DNA of 64,000 bases from Postechiella marina (GCF_039538365.1 NZ_BAABCA010000001.1:864294-928293); one strand, 5' to 3'. Numbered from the stretch's first letter, positions 1 to 8,685 are shown. Made by a program: numbers and translations. Notes: a model not told the origin generated them from the letters alone.

Positions 1-941
1 ACATCTTTTAATTTGGCATCTATATAAGAAATGAGCTCTAGGTTTTTTTCTTCGGCTTTATTAATAAAAGGAATTGTAATTTTGTTTAAAAATTTATAAA
101 GCGCTTTAGGCTCTTTAATCAATTCAAAATGTCCTGACTCTATTTTATGAATATCGAGCATATCGTTTACCAACAAGAGCATATTCTCGTTGCAATAATC
201 TAAAATCTCAAAATATTTTTTATTAGGCACTTCTTTTAAGTCGCCACCTAGTATTAATTGTGTTACCCCATTAATGCTGTTAATTTGTGTACGTAATTCG
301 TGCCCTAAATTAGACAGAACTCTGGTCCTTCTTTCTTTTTCGTTTTCTGCTAACTGCTTATCTATACTTATTTTCTTGATAAAAAACTTGCTATGGCTAA
401 GTGCTTGTAACGAAAACACCATAATAAGTAAAAAGTTTATTGACGAGTTTAAAATAAATCTATAATGAATATCTTCTTTACTAAGCTCTGCATAAAACTC
501 AGAATACATTGGAGAAATTATAAAAGAGAGAACCAAACATAAAATAGTTGAAGTATAAAGAATTGTAATATGCTTTTTAAAATGCATTCCTCTAGGAATA
601 ACATAAGGCAAAGAAAAAATTAAGCCCAATTGAAACCAATAATAACCAGACATTAAGCCTTCTAAATAAGACATCGCAAGCGTTGCGATACCTAAAGAAA
701 CGTAAACAATATACGACCCTAATACATAATTTCGTTTTACAACAAATACGTACAAACTAAGTAGTAAACCTATTAAAGGCAGTGCTGTAAATATTGTAGA
801 CAGCATATAGCCACTGTACATACTAATAAATACATAATAAGAAGTAGCTAAAATGGCACTAAAATAGATGCGAATACCTAACTTAAAAAAGGTTTTTCGC
901 CTTAATTCCTTAAATTTGAGAGTTTGTATTTTAGGGTTCAT
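1..941 (-). CDS. Sensor histidine kinase, 3' part outside window
   Basis: The gene reads open from an ATG at 941 to the window edge (313 codons). The N-terminal half is hydrophobic and holds about six predicted membrane segments. A short linker rich in charged residues follows, then a HisKA dimerisation domain with the motif LGHELRTQIN. The phospho-accepting histidine is residue 214. The sequence continues through NDMLDIHKIESG, typical of the second HisKA helix. The HATPase domain would lie beyond the window. The family autophosphorylates in response to a signal and passes the phosphate to a response regulator; the signal is unknown here. No partner regulator is visible on this side. The family call is secure; whether it is a simple or hybrid kinase cannot be seen. 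Confidence 0.88.
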   Translation of the reverse strand, partial: MNPKIQTLKFKELRRKTFFKLGIRIYFSAILATSYYVFISMYSGYMLSTIFTALPLIGLLLSLYVFVVKRNYVLGSYIVYVSLGIATLAMSYLEGLMSGYYWFQLGLIFSLPYVIPRGMHFKKHITILYTSTILCLVLSFIISPMYSEFYAELSKEDIHYRFILNSSINFLLIMVFSLQALSHSKFFIKKISIDKQLAENEKERRTRVLSNLGHELRTQINSINGVTQLILGGDLKEVPNKKYFEILDYCNENMLLLVNDMLDIHKIESGHFELIKEPKALYKFLNKITIPFINKAEEKNLELISYIDAKLKD

Positions 942-1171
942 CAGCAATTTAATATAGACAAATGAAGCATTTATAACGATAAAAAGCAAGAAATGTATGG
1001 TTTTCCTGTATGAAATACTTTAGTTTTATTCGTTCATCGAAGGTATTACACTTAAATAAATACAATAATGTATTATTTTAAGAGCAACCTTGCTTTTTTT
1101 GTAATACAAGAATTAACATTTCTTAAACACCTTTTTTAAATACTACGAAAACGTTATATATAAATTTTCAA

Positions 1172-1179
1172 TACATTTG
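1172..1179 (+). promoter_or_regulatory. Possible -7 box upstream of the gcvT cluster
   Basis: TACATTTG matches the Bacteroidota -7 consensus TAnnTTTG and lies 13 nt before the first ATG of the small ORFs. No TTG is seen at the expected -33 distance, so this is tentative. Confidence 0.35.
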
Positions 1180-1191
1180 CTCTCATTATTT

Positions 1192-1260
1192 ATGGAAGAC
1201 TTTTTGATTGGAATAATTAAGTTTTTTGGGCAATGCTGGAAAATGTTATTAACGCCATAA
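1192..1260 (+). CDS. Small ORF (22 aa), possible first half of a frameshifted membrane peptide
   Basis: ATG at 1192 reads 22 codons to TAA at 1258-1260. The peptide starts MEDFLIGIIKFF and is amphipathic. It overlaps the next small ORF in the -1 frame. A -1 shift at the TTTTTT run (1222-1227) would fuse both into one 50-residue protein with a charged middle and a C-terminal membrane helix. It could be noise, a sequencing error in the homopolymer, or a real frameshift. I do not recognise a family. Confidence 0.3.
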   Translation: MEDFLIGIIKFFGQCWKMLLTP

Positions 1261-1343
1261 AAGGCAAGAAAGCACTATTTGTAGCTTATGTTATTCTAAT
1301 TATATGCGTCGTTATTGTTTATATATTAACTAAATATTTTTAA
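1233..1343 (+). CDS. Small single-pass membrane protein (36 aa), unknown
   Basis: ATG at 1233 to TAA at 1341-1343; the stop directly abuts the gcvT ATG at 1344. The sequence has a short polar N-terminus with KGKK, then about 20 uninterrupted hydrophobic residues, ending TKYF, so a single membrane helix is likely. The exact abutment suggests cotranscription and coupled translation with gcvT. No known family is recognised. It may be the C-terminal part of a longer product that starts at 1192. Confidence 0.4.
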   Translation: MLENVINAIKGKKALFVAYVILIICVVIVYILTKYF

Positions 1344-2423
1344 ATGAAAAATACAGCCTTAACAGAAACTCACCAAGCACTTGGAGCAAAAATGGTACCT
1401 TTTGCAGGGTATAATATGCCTGTACAATATGAAGGTGTAAATGTAGAACACGAAACCGTTAGAAACGCTGTTGGTGTTTTCGATGTATCACACATGGGCG
1501 AGTTTTTAATTGAAGGCGAACATGCTTTAAGTTTAATACAAAAAGTATCTAGTAATGATGCCTCTAAGTTAACCATTGGTAAGGCGCAGTATAGTTGCTT
1601 ACCTAATAATGATGGTGGTATTGTAGATGATTTAATTATCTATAAAATAAAAGAAAACACTTACTTATTGGTTGTAAATGCTAGTAACATAGACAAAGAT
1701 TGGAATTGGATACAATCTAAAAATGATGTAGGTGCAAAAATGAAAAACTTAAGCGAAGACTACTCATTATTAGCCATTCAAGGCCCTAAAGCTATAGCAG
1801 CCATGCAAAGTATTACAAGCCATGATTTATCTGCTATTAAATTCTACAATTTTGTAGTTGGCGATTTTGCAGGTATAGAAAATGTTATTATTTCGGCAAC
1901 AGGTTATACCGGAAGTGGCGGATTCGAAATTTATTGTAAAAACAGTGAAGTAAAACAAATTTGGGATAATGTTTTTAAAGCAGGAGCCAATTTTGGAATA
2001 AAACCTATTGGATTAGCAGCTAGAGATACATTACGTTTAGAAATGGGATATTGTCTTTACGGTAATGATATAGACGATAGCACATCGCCTATTGAAGCTG
2101 GTTTAGGCTGGATTACAAAATTTACCAAAGATTTTACAAACTCAGAAGCTTTAAAAGCAGAAAAAGAGCGTGGTGTTAGTAGAAAACTTATAGCTTTTCA
2201 AATGGAAGAACGAGCTATTCCTCGCCATGGCTACGATATTGTAGATGATAACGGAAATAAAATAGGACAGGTTACCTCTGGAACCATGTCGCCTAGCTTG
2301 TCTAAAGGCATTGGTTTAGGTTATGTGCCAACAGTTTTTGCAGATGTAAATAGTAAAATTAACATACAGGTGCGTAAAAAAACAATTCCTGCCACAGTAG
2401 TAAAACTTCCTTTTTACAAATAA
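1344..2423 (+). CDS. gcvT: Aminomethyltransferase (glycine cleavage T protein)
   Basis: This is the T protein of the cytoplasmic glycine cleavage system. It transfers the aminomethyl carbon from the H protein lipoyl arm to tetrahydrofolate, giving 5,10-methylene-THF and ammonia. The 359-residue length is normal. FDVSHMGEF (46-54) and GGIVDDLI (91-98), which holds the catalytic aspartate region, identify the folate-binding GCV_T domain. ARDTLRLEMGYCLYGNDI is the conserved central block, and the C-terminal barrel starts near residue 280. The ATG abuts the stop of a small membrane ORF, and glsA follows after 3 nt, so it sits in a plus-strand cluster. gcvP and gcvH are not in the window. Confidence 0.97.
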   Translation: MKNTALTETHQALGAKMVPFAGYNMPVQYEGVNVEHETVRNAVGVFDVSHMGEFLIEGEHALSLIQKVSSNDASKLTIGKAQYSCLPNNDGGIVDDLIIYKIKENTYLLVVNASNIDKDWNWIQSKNDVGAKMKNLSEDYSLLAIQGPKAIAAMQSITSHDLSAIKFYNFVVGDFAGIENVIISATGYTGSGGFEIYCKNSEVKQIWDNVFKAGANFGIKPIGLAARDTLRLEMGYCLYGNDIDDSTSPIEAGLGWITKFTKDFTNSEALKAEKERGVSRKLIAFQMEERAIPRHGYDIVDDNGNKIGQVTSGTMSPSLSKGIGLGYVPTVFADVNSKINIQVRKKTIPATVVKLPFYK

Positions 2424-2426
2424 TAT

Positions 2427-3341
2427 ATGCCAAATTTTCAAGCCATTTTAAATACCATTTATAACGATACAGTAAAAGCGACAGATAAAGGAAATGTAGC
2501 TACCTACATTCCTGAGCTTGCACATATAGATAAAAATAATTTTGGTATGCATTTAAAAACTATAGATGGAAAAGTATATGGCATTGGTAATTATAATACA
2601 AAATTTTCTATTCAAAGTATTTCTAAAGTTTTAGCCTTGTCTAAAGCAATGTCTTTAATAGGAAATGATATTTGGAAACGAGTAGATGTAGAACCATCTG
2701 GACACCCTTTTAATCAATTAGCGCTATTAGAAATTAATGATGGTATACCCAGAAACCCGTTAATAAATGCTGGCGCTATTGTTATTGCAGATATATTAGT
2801 GTCTAATTTAGAAAACCCTAAGGCCGATTTTTTAAACTATGTAAGAGAGCTAACTGGCGATCAATCCATTCAATTCAACGAAAAGGTTGCCCACTCAGAA
2901 AGAGAAACAGGTTTTAGAAATTTTGCAGCAGCCAACCTTTTAAAATCATTTAAAAATTTAAATAATCCAGTAGACGAAGTTTTAGATTTCTATTTCCATC
3001 AATGTGCTATAGAAATGACTTGCTCGCAGCTTTCAAAATCTTTTTTCTTTTTGGCAAATAAAGGCAAATGCGTATTAAACAAAACTAGATTAACAAAAAC
3101 CCAAGCCAAAAGAATAAATGCTATTATGCTAACTTGCGGATTTTACGACGAAGCAGGAGAATTTGCTTTCGAGGTTGGCTTACCCGGTAAAAGTGGTGTT
3201 GGCGGTGGTATTGTAGCTTTACTTCCAGATCATTTTGTAATTACAACTTGGGCTCCTGGACTTAATAAAAAAGGAAACTCTAAACTAGGCATGTTTGCTT
3301 TAGAACAATTTACAACAAAAACAAATCTCTCTATTTTTTAA
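2427..3341 (+). CDS. glsA: Glutaminase, serine-dependent type
   Basis: Hydrolyses glutamine to glutamate and ammonia in the cytoplasm. The protein has the beta-lactamase-like fold family length (304 aa). Visible hallmarks are FSIQSISK with the catalytic Ser64-x-x-Lys67 pair, EINDGIPRNPLINAGAI (substrate pocket), and LPGKSGVGGGI near the C-terminus. It starts 3 nt after gcvT and is probably in the same transcript. Both neighbours generate ammonia and C1 or nitrogen intermediates, but a direct link is only inference. Confidence 0.96.
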   Translation: MPNFQAILNTIYNDTVKATDKGNVATYIPELAHIDKNNFGMHLKTIDGKVYGIGNYNTKFSIQSISKVLALSKAMSLIGNDIWKRVDVEPSGHPFNQLALLEINDGIPRNPLINAGAIVIADILVSNLENPKADFLNYVRELTGDQSIQFNEKVAHSERETGFRNFAAANLLKSFKNLNNPVDEVLDFYFHQCAIEMTCSQLSKSFFFLANKGKCVLNKTRLTKTQAKRINAIMLTCGFYDEAGEFAFEVGLPGKSGVGGGIVALLPDHFVITTWAPGLNKKGNSKLGMFALEQFTTKTNLSIF

Positions 3342-3369
3342 AATGCTAATGTATTTTGAAGTGTAATAC

Positions 3370-4203
3370 ATGACAAAACAAGAAAATAAACATAGAATTT
3401 TAATACTTGGTGCTAGCGGATTTTTAGGCGGAGCGCTTTACAAAGAACTATGCTCCTATTTTAGAACCTTTGGCACATACAATATTAGCAATAAAGCACT
3501 AGAAAAAAACAAACACTTTTTTCAGTATAACATCGAAGAAGATGATATTTATGAAATTTTAGATATTATAAAACCAACCATTATTATATCTGCCATACGA
3601 GGTAATTTCTCTAAGCAAGTTTTAATGCATATGCATTTGGCAGAGTATGTATATATTAATAAAGTAAAGCTTTTCTTTTTATCGTCTGCCAATGTTTTTG
3701 ATGCTTACAGTAAATACCCAAGCTACGAACAAGACAAAACTTATAGCACAAGTATTTATGGACATTTTAAAATAAAAATAGAAAACATGCTCTTAAAATT
3801 GCCAAAAAAGTATGTGGCCATTATAAGGTTACCCATGGTTTTTGGCGCAAAATCGCCTAGAATTAACGAAATAACACAAGCCTTAAACCAAAAAACAGCT
3901 ATTGAAGTTTTTCCTAATTTAATAATGAATGTTACCACAGATAGAAAAGTAACACAACAAATTCATTATATGATTAATAGAAATAAAAGCGGTATTTTTC
4001 ATTTAGGTAGTAATGATTTAGTGCATCACGACGATTTTATAAAAGAAATAATTGAAGCCATAAAACATAAAAACAAAGCCATATTAAAAAACGTTTATAC
4101 AACAAACGAAGAGCGTTACTTAGCTGTTTTACCAAAGTTTAATTTACTACCAAAACACTTACAATTAAAAAGCAAAAATATAGTTAGCGATTTAAAAATT
4201 TAA
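3370..4203 (+). CDS. Extended SDR, NAD-dependent epimerase / RmlD-like reductase
   Basis: The N-terminal Rossmann motif GASGFLG (14-20) binds the dinucleotide. LSSANVFD (105-111) is the SDR strand carrying the catalytic Ser. YGHFK (Tyr130 to Lys134) is the active-site YxxxK. The order and the 277-residue length fit dTDP-4-dehydrorhamnose reductase (RmlD-like) or sugar nucleotide epimerase proteins. The substrate cannot be told from sequence, and no other nucleotide-sugar genes are adjacent. The gap from glsA is 28 nt and the PCD gene follows after 37 nt, so cotranscription is likely. Confidence 0.82.
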   Translation: MTKQENKHRILILGASGFLGGALYKELCSYFRTFGTYNISNKALEKNKHFFQYNIEEDDIYEILDIIKPTIIISAIRGNFSKQVLMHMHLAEYVYINKVKLFFLSSANVFDAYSKYPSYEQDKTYSTSIYGHFKIKIENMLLKLPKKYVAIIRLPMVFGAKSPRINEITQALNQKTAIEVFPNLIMNVTTDRKVTQQIHYMINRNKSGIFHLGSNDLVHHDDFIKEIIEAIKHKNKAILKNVYTTNEERYLAVLPKFNLLPKHLQLKSKNIVSDLKI

Positions 4204-4240
4204 TTTATTTGATTAAATTGTAGGTCTAAAAGAGAGACAC

Positions 4241-4540
4241 ATGAAGCAAATAAAATTAACTGAAGACGAGATAGAAAAACGCTTATTACATTTACCAGAT
4301 TGGGATTATTTTGATAATGCCATACATGGAGAATTTGAGTTTGAAAATTTTAAAGACTGTTTTAGCGCTATGAGCAGAATTGCTTTTGAATGCGAAGCCT
4401 TAAACCATCATCCAGAGTGGAAAAACGTTTATAACATACTTACCGTTTCTTTAACCACACATAGCGCAAATGGTGTAACACCCTTAGATTTTAAATTGGC
4501 AGAAGCCATAGAAAACATTGTAGAACCAGAAGAAGATTAA
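4241..4540 (+). CDS. 4a-hydroxytetrahydrobiopterin dehydratase (pterin carbinolamine dehydratase)
   Basis: A 99-residue protein of the PCD/DCoH family. It dehydrates 4a-hydroxytetrahydropterin, the step that regenerates the cofactor of aromatic amino acid hydroxylases. The family pattern is complete: Glu52, His56-His57-Pro58, Tyr64, His74 and Asp83 at the expected spacings. The length is typical of bacterial PhhB. The likely client, phenylalanine hydroxylase, is not in the window. Confidence 0.95.
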   Translation: MKQIKLTEDEIEKRLLHLPDWDYFDNAIHGEFEFENFKDCFSAMSRIAFECEALNHHPEWKNVYNILTVSLTTHSANGVTPLDFKLAEAIENIVEPEED

Positions 4541-4571
4541 TTTGTTTTTGATTACTAGGTTTTTAACTTTG
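4541..4571 (+). promoter_or_regulatory. Bacteroidota-type promoter for yebC
   Basis: TTTG at 4541-4544, a 19-nt spacer, then TAACTTTG at 4564-4571 match the sigma-ABfr consensus (TTG, 17-20 nt, TAnnTTTG). Transcription would begin near 4578, leaving a leader of about 97 nt before the yebC ATG at 4675. Confidence 0.72.
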
Positions 4572-4633
4572 CGTTAAATTAAAAATAATTTATAGAATCT
4601 ATTTATATAGGTTTTAAAATAACATAAAATAAG

Positions 4634-4653
4634 GTTTTCGCTTTCGCGGAAAC
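4634..4653 (+). other. Leader hairpin upstream of yebC
   Basis: GTTTTCGC (4634-4641) pairs with GCGGAAAC (4646-4653) around a TTTC loop, 8 bp with one G-U pair, ending 21 nt before the yebC ATG. It would lie in the predicted leader RNA. Its role is unknown; it could affect ribosome access. Confidence 0.35.
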
Positions 4654-4674
4654 ATCACACAAAATAATAATATT

Positions 4675-5412
4675 ATGGGAAGAGCTTTTGAGTTTAGAAA
4701 AGCACGTAAAATGAAACGTTGGTCTGCAATGAGCAAAGCCTTTACACGTATAGGTAAAGACATAGTAATGGCTGTTAAAGAAGGAGGTCCAGATCCAGAC
4801 AGTAACTCGCGTTTAAGAGCAGTAATACAGAATGCAAAATCTGTAAACATGCCAAAAGATAATGTAGAGCGTGCTATTAAAAAAGCTAGTGAAAAAGGCC
4901 AAGGCGATTATAAAGAAGTTATTTTTGAAGGTTACGCACCTCATGGTGTTGCTATTTTAGTAGAAACTGCAACCGATAATAATACGCGTACTGTAGCTAA
5001 CGTGCGTAGTTATTTTAATAAGTGCGATGGTAGTTTAGGTACATCTGGCTCTGTTGTTTTTATGTTCGATCATACTTGTAATTTTAAAGTAAAGGGTGAA
5101 GCATTAAATTTAGAAGAGTTAGAACTAGAATTAATAGATTTTGGTGTTGAAGAAATTTTTGAAGACACCGATGAAGATGCCGATGGAAACGAAATTAATA
5201 GCGTTATGATTTATGCTCCTTTTGAAAGTTTCGGGAAAATTCAATCTTATTTAGAAACCAATGATATAGAGATTCTTTCTTCTGGTTTTGAGCGCATTCC
5301 TCAGGTTACCAAACCACTTGATGCAGAAAAAGTAGCTGATGTTGAAAAGCTATTAGAAAAGTTAGAAGAAGATGATGATGTACAAAACGTATATCATACT
5401 ATGGAGGGGTAA
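4675..5412 (+). CDS. YebC/PmpR family protein
   Basis: A 245-residue cytoplasmic protein with the YebC/TACO1 three-domain architecture. The N-terminal block FRKARKMKRWSAMSKAF, followed by GGPDPDSNSRLR and AKSVNMPKDNVERAI, is diagnostic. Family members were first described as transcriptional regulators. More recent work on relatives ties them to translation of proline-rich stretches. It is slightly changed from the usual GHSKW start, as is common for one of the two Bacteroidota paralogues. A strong terminator follows (5541-5566). Its own promoter indicates it is not part of the gcvT cluster. Confidence 0.95.
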   Translation: MGRAFEFRKARKMKRWSAMSKAFTRIGKDIVMAVKEGGPDPDSNSRLRAVIQNAKSVNMPKDNVERAIKKASEKGQGDYKEVIFEGYAPHGVAILVETATDNNTRTVANVRSYFNKCDGSLGTSGSVVFMFDHTCNFKVKGEALNLEELELELIDFGVEEIFEDTDEDADGNEINSVMIYAPFESFGKIQSYLETNDIEILSSGFERIPQVTKPLDAEKVADVEKLLEKLEEDDDVQNVYHTMEG

Positions 5413-5540
5413 ACACATATTTACTTTTTTTAACAACCAAGTGTTATTTTGAGTCTGTTTAAAGCTCTATTTAGTTCATATAAATATTATGGCTTTACAT
5501 TTATAGTCAATCTATAATATATCAATTTAAATCATAAAAT

Positions 5541-5569
5541 AAGGGCATGATATTTTTCATGCCCTTTTT
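5541..5569 (+). terminator. Intrinsic terminator after yebC
   Basis: AAGGGCATGA (5541-5550) pairs perfectly with TCATGCCCTT (5557-5566), with a 6-nt loop and a following T run. It ends the yebC transcript. Confidence 0.85.
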
Positions 5570-5577
5570 GTTGAATC

Positions 5578-5602
5578 AAACTAAACTAAACTAAACTAAA
5601 CT
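5578..5602. repeat. Five tandem copies of AAACT
   Basis: A perfect pentanucleotide array of 25 bp lies between the yebC terminator and the end of the GH16 gene, at the border of the polysaccharide locus. It is noncoding and could vary in copy number by slippage. Confidence 0.9.
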
Positions 5603-5653
5603 AAAAAATAATCTGTTTAAAAACAACTGCAAATCGAGATAATACTATCTCAA

Positions 5654-6898
5654 TTAAATATCTTCTAGTTTCCATGTGCGTACCCAGTCTACACGCATTG
5701 TATTTATACTATCATCACTTAAGTCGTCTTTATCTGCTAATCCACCTAAAAAGCATTCATCTACTGTCCATAAATCCCAAAGTAGCTCAAGTTCTAGTGT
5801 AAAATCTTGACTTGTAGTCACTTTTCCTGCTGGCTCTCCATCTAAATAAAATTGAACAGTTCTTTTATCAATCCACCAACAACCAACAATGTGATAGTCT
5901 TCGTTCCAAGTTTTATCCTTTTTAGGATTTTCTGGGAGTAACCACCTAGTATCATAATTACCCTCATGTCTTTCTGTAACCCCATTTTTAGCAATGAAAT
6001 ATTGAGAATTCATTTGTGTTGGAAACAAGTGAGTTGTCCAAGGAAAATTAGGTGTATTCATAGATGTATCAATACATTCTTGTGTTGGTTTTGAATTATT
6101 TTCAACAATATCTATTTCATCTCTATTATTGATATCTCCATTATTTAACCAAAATGTATTAAATGCAGAGATATGTGCTGTTTTCATGCTACACTCAGTA
6201 TACATTGGAAAACTAATTTTTGTCTTTGAATATATTCTTGCAGATTGAAACCATCTTCCATCTGTATTTGGTTCTCTTAAAGTTGCCTTAATCCACAAAT
6301 CTCCATCATCAACTCCAGAGTTTGTGCTTGCGTTGGTCATCCAAACTGGCACTCCATAATTCCAAGTATGGTGTCCCCATTTAGTAGTATCCAATGGCCC
6401 ATTAAATTCATCAGACATCTTATCTACTTTTACCCATTTTTTTCCTGTTGGTGTTGTATTGTCAATAGAAACAAAAGAAGGAAAATTAGGATCCATATTT
6501 TCAAAATCTTCTGCTGAGGGTCCCGCAACCTCACTTACCTTTACTTCAACCGAAGCAGTATCTTCGTTAGCATCTTTGTCAGCTATTTTATAAGTAAAAC
6601 TATCGGTTCCAAAAAAACCAGGATTTGGTATATATTCAAAAACCCCATCGCTTACTTCAGTAACATTTCCATTTGCTGGAGCATTAATAAGACTGTAGTT
6701 GTTAGAATCCCCTCCGTTACTACCTATATTATCGTTTGTAGACACATTTATTTGATTTGCCTCTCCAGAACTACTATTTTCATTAACTGTAAGAAAATCA
6801 TCACTCGCAGTTGGTCCAGTAAATCCATCGCTAGAACTTGATGAACATGATATAAGTACACTAGCAATACTATAAATTAAGAATAAATTAGTTTTCAT
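5654..6898 (-). CDS. GH16 family endo-glycoside hydrolase lipoprotein, probable red-algal galactanase
   Basis: The protein is 414 aa. A lipoprotein signal (SVLISC, then serine-rich) places it on the cell envelope. Residues about 30-125 form a cadherin-like or Big_9-type beta-sandwich (EYIPNPGFFGTDSFTYKI). The GH16 catalytic domain runs from about 140 to the end, with the signature EIDIVE: Glu261 nucleophile, Asp263, Glu266 acid/base. GH16 members cleave beta-1,4 or beta-1,3 galactan and glucan chains. The nearby GH117 and GH2 point to agarose or porphyran, but the subfamily cannot be fixed by eye. It follows the DUF1080 gene after 26 nt on the same strand, so the two form an operon. Confidence 0.9.
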   Translation of the reverse strand: MKTNLFLIYSIASVLISCSSSSSDGFTGPTASDDFLTVNENSSSGEANQINVSTNDNIGSNGGDSNNYSLINAPANGNVTEVSDGVFEYIPNPGFFGTDSFTYKIADKDANEDTASVEVKVSEVAGPSAEDFENMDPNFPSFVSIDNTTPTGKKWVKVDKMSDEFNGPLDTTKWGHHTWNYGVPVWMTNASTNSGVDDGDLWIKATLREPNTDGRWFQSARIYSKTKISFPMYTECSMKTAHISAFNTFWLNNGDINNRDEIDIVENNSKPTQECIDTSMNTPNFPWTTHLFPTQMNSQYFIAKNGVTERHEGNYDTRWLLPENPKKDKTWNEDYHIVGCWWIDKRTVQFYLDGEPAGKVTTSQDFTLELELLWDLWTVDECFLGGLADKDDLSDDSINTMRVDWVRTWKLEDI

Positions 6899-6924
6899 AG
6901 AATTTTATTTAAATTTTTATTAGC

Positions 6925-7824
6925 TTAGAAAAGATCTTGTTGTTTCTGAGTAAGAGAATCTATTTTTCGTATTTTAATATCTTTAAAGAATATTTCTGCA
7001 GCTTCACTTTGTAATTGAATCTTACCTTTAACAAGTGGTACATCATTTCCCTTCTCGTCGATATATCTAGAATTTTTCAAAATCATAACTACCTCTCCAT
7101 TAACCATGTGCAAACTTTTGCCATCAAAACAGTAAAGGTCTAGCGTATTCCATTCATTATGTAACTTTTCATAATTGCCACTTCGTAAACAATAATTTCG
7201 ATATGGACTGTTCATACTTAGTGTGATGAAATCTTGAGATTTATGAGCCATAGGGTCTAATACAGATTCTGGTTTATAAGCTCGTATGTCTATTGCTGAA
7301 TTTGCTTGACTCCAAAAATCACCTGTATGTCCCTCCATAATCTGAAATTCTTGAGAAAGCATCCATGATCTCCAATACTCTGCACCCATAGGCCCTATAG
7401 AGTGATACAAAATACCTGAATCTTTAAGTAAATTTTTTCTGTAAGCCCATTTTTTATCGCCCCACTTATATTTTAACTGAAAATGATAGTTTTCATATTC
7501 TTCTTTAGTAATTAAGCAACCATAAAACTCTCCTGTATTTCTAACAATTACATTCTTTTCTTCTTGGAATGTTGTAAATACGTCATAACCCTTAGGATTT
7601 AAACCTATTGGAGGAATTAAATTGCCTTTATTATCTTTTGGTTGTGTTCCATTATATCCTGGTTGAATTTGATAACTTAAATAAACATCCCATTTTGATA
7701 AATTAGAATCAACTAATTCTTCCCAATCAAGAATATTACTCGTATCCTGCTTCCCTTCTTTTTTTAATTCAGAACAAGAGGTTAAAAGTAAAAGAAGCAT
7801 TAAGATATTTTTGCCAATTGTCAT
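6925..7824 (-). CDS. DUF1080 (3-keto-disaccharide hydrolase-like) lipoprotein
   Basis: The 299-residue lipoprotein has the signal LLLLLTSCSE. The body is a concanavalin-like beta-sandwich of the DUF1080 type (KYKWGDKKW, EFQIMEGHTGDFW, LQSEAAEIFFKDIKIRKI). DUF1080 proteins are frequent in polysaccharide loci. Some are annotated as 3-keto-glycoside hydrolases and others may only bind sugar, so the function here is unproven. It is first in a two-gene operon with GH16. The 345-bp gap to the divergent VOC gene should carry its promoter. Confidence 0.82.
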   Translation of the reverse strand: MTIGKNILMLLLLLTSCSELKKEGKQDTSNILDWEELVDSNLSKWDVYLSYQIQPGYNGTQPKDNKGNLIPPIGLNPKGYDVFTTFQEEKNVIVRNTGEFYGCLITKEEYENYHFQLKYKWGDKKWAYRKNLLKDSGILYHSIGPMGAEYWRSWMLSQEFQIMEGHTGDFWSQANSAIDIRAYKPESVLDPMAHKSQDFITLSMNSPYRNYCLRSGNYEKLHNEWNTLDLYCFDGKSLHMVNGEVVMILKNSRYIDEKGNDVPLVKGKIQLQSEAAEIFFKDIKIRKIDSLTQKQQDLF

Positions 7825-8169
7825 ACTGTTTTTATTTAGTTTAATAAATCTAGTTTAAAATCTATTTGTATTTATTCTATGGTCAATTTTTGTAAAAAGC
7901 GTTTTCAAAAAAAAGTAAAAACAAATTTTAAGAATGGCTCATTATAAAAAACTAACCAACTGTAATATTACGAAACAAAATGTTTTAAAAGACCACCATG
8001 AACGGAGTAAAACGAGTTGTTTGGTTTTTGTTGAGTAACTATTACTCCTCTTTTAACCTCTAATTTTACAAATATTTCTTGTTCAGTTTTAATTCAGTAA
8101 CTTAAAGTTTAAACAAGGGTATATTAACCTAAATTCGTAAATACTAATTAATTTAAATACATAAGTTTT
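7825..8169. promoter_or_regulatory. Divergent intergenic region between the DUF1080/GH16 operon and the VOC gene
   Basis: This AT-rich 345-bp stretch holds no ORF. It contains one copy of the PUL 17-bp motif at 8081-8097. No convincing TAnnTTTG box with a correctly spaced TTG was found, so the promoters remain unassigned. Confidence 0.5.
8081..8097 (+). promoter_or_regulatory. Candidate PUL operator, copy 1
   Basis: GTTCAGTTTTAATTCAG: half-sites GTTCAG and ATTCAG start 11 bp apart (one helical turn). It lies 73 bp before the VOC gene start in the same orientation, and 257 bp from the DUF1080 start. See the copies at 10591, 21728 and 21966. Confidence 0.55.
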
Positions 8170-8685
8170 ATGAAAAAAAGAGCCACCATTTTAAAGAAAT
8201 TTTCTTTCCTTTTAATATTTACAATATTAGGTTCAACCTCTTGCTTAGCACAAAGTTCTACCCTAGAAACAGTAAAAGAAAAAATTAAACCTAAAGGTCA
8301 AGTTACAGGTTTAAAATACATTTGTATCCATGTACTAAAACTAGAAAAAACACTTAAACTTTATCGTGAAATTCTGGGATTTAAATTAAATGACGCAGAA
8401 GTTCTTCATGGTCCTGGACTCGAAGGAATGTTGGTAATGAAACTAAAAGCGAATGATTTAACAATAGGATTATCTCTTACTGCACCCGAATTTTGGAAAA
8501 CTGTAGGAGAAATAGGAAATACTAATCATAATCATTTTATGCTTAAAGTTGATAATATTGCAACTATAGGTGATAAATTGAAAGAAGAAGGTTATGAATT
8601 GGAAAATGAGAATTATGCTCGTGATAAATATACTTTTTTTGTAGGACCAAATGGCGAAATCATAGGGCTTTCGGCCTGGGACTAA
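8170..8685 (+). CDS. Exported VOC (glyoxalase/dioxygenase fold) protein
   Basis: A 171-residue protein whose first about 28 residues form a signal peptide (hydrophobic core LLIFTILGSTSCLAQ). The STSC could also be read as a lipobox. The rest is one VOC module: YICIHVLKLEKTLKLYREILGF, then a paired betaalphabeta unit ending FVGPNGEIIGLSAW. The motif His near HVLKLE, His in NHNHF and the late Glu could bind a metal. Most VOC proteins are cytoplasmic, so export within a polysaccharide locus is unusual. The reaction is unknown; action on a modified sugar is only inference. It stands alone on the plus strand and ends at a bidirectional terminator. Confidence 0.8.
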   Translation: MKKRATILKKFSFLLIFTILGSTSCLAQSSTLETVKEKIKPKGQVTGLKYICIHVLKLEKTLKLYREILGFKLNDAEVLHGPGLEGMLVMKLKANDLTIGLSLTAPEFWKTVGEIGNTNHNHFMLKVDNIATIGDKLKEEGYELENENYARDKYTFFVGPNGEIIGLSAWD

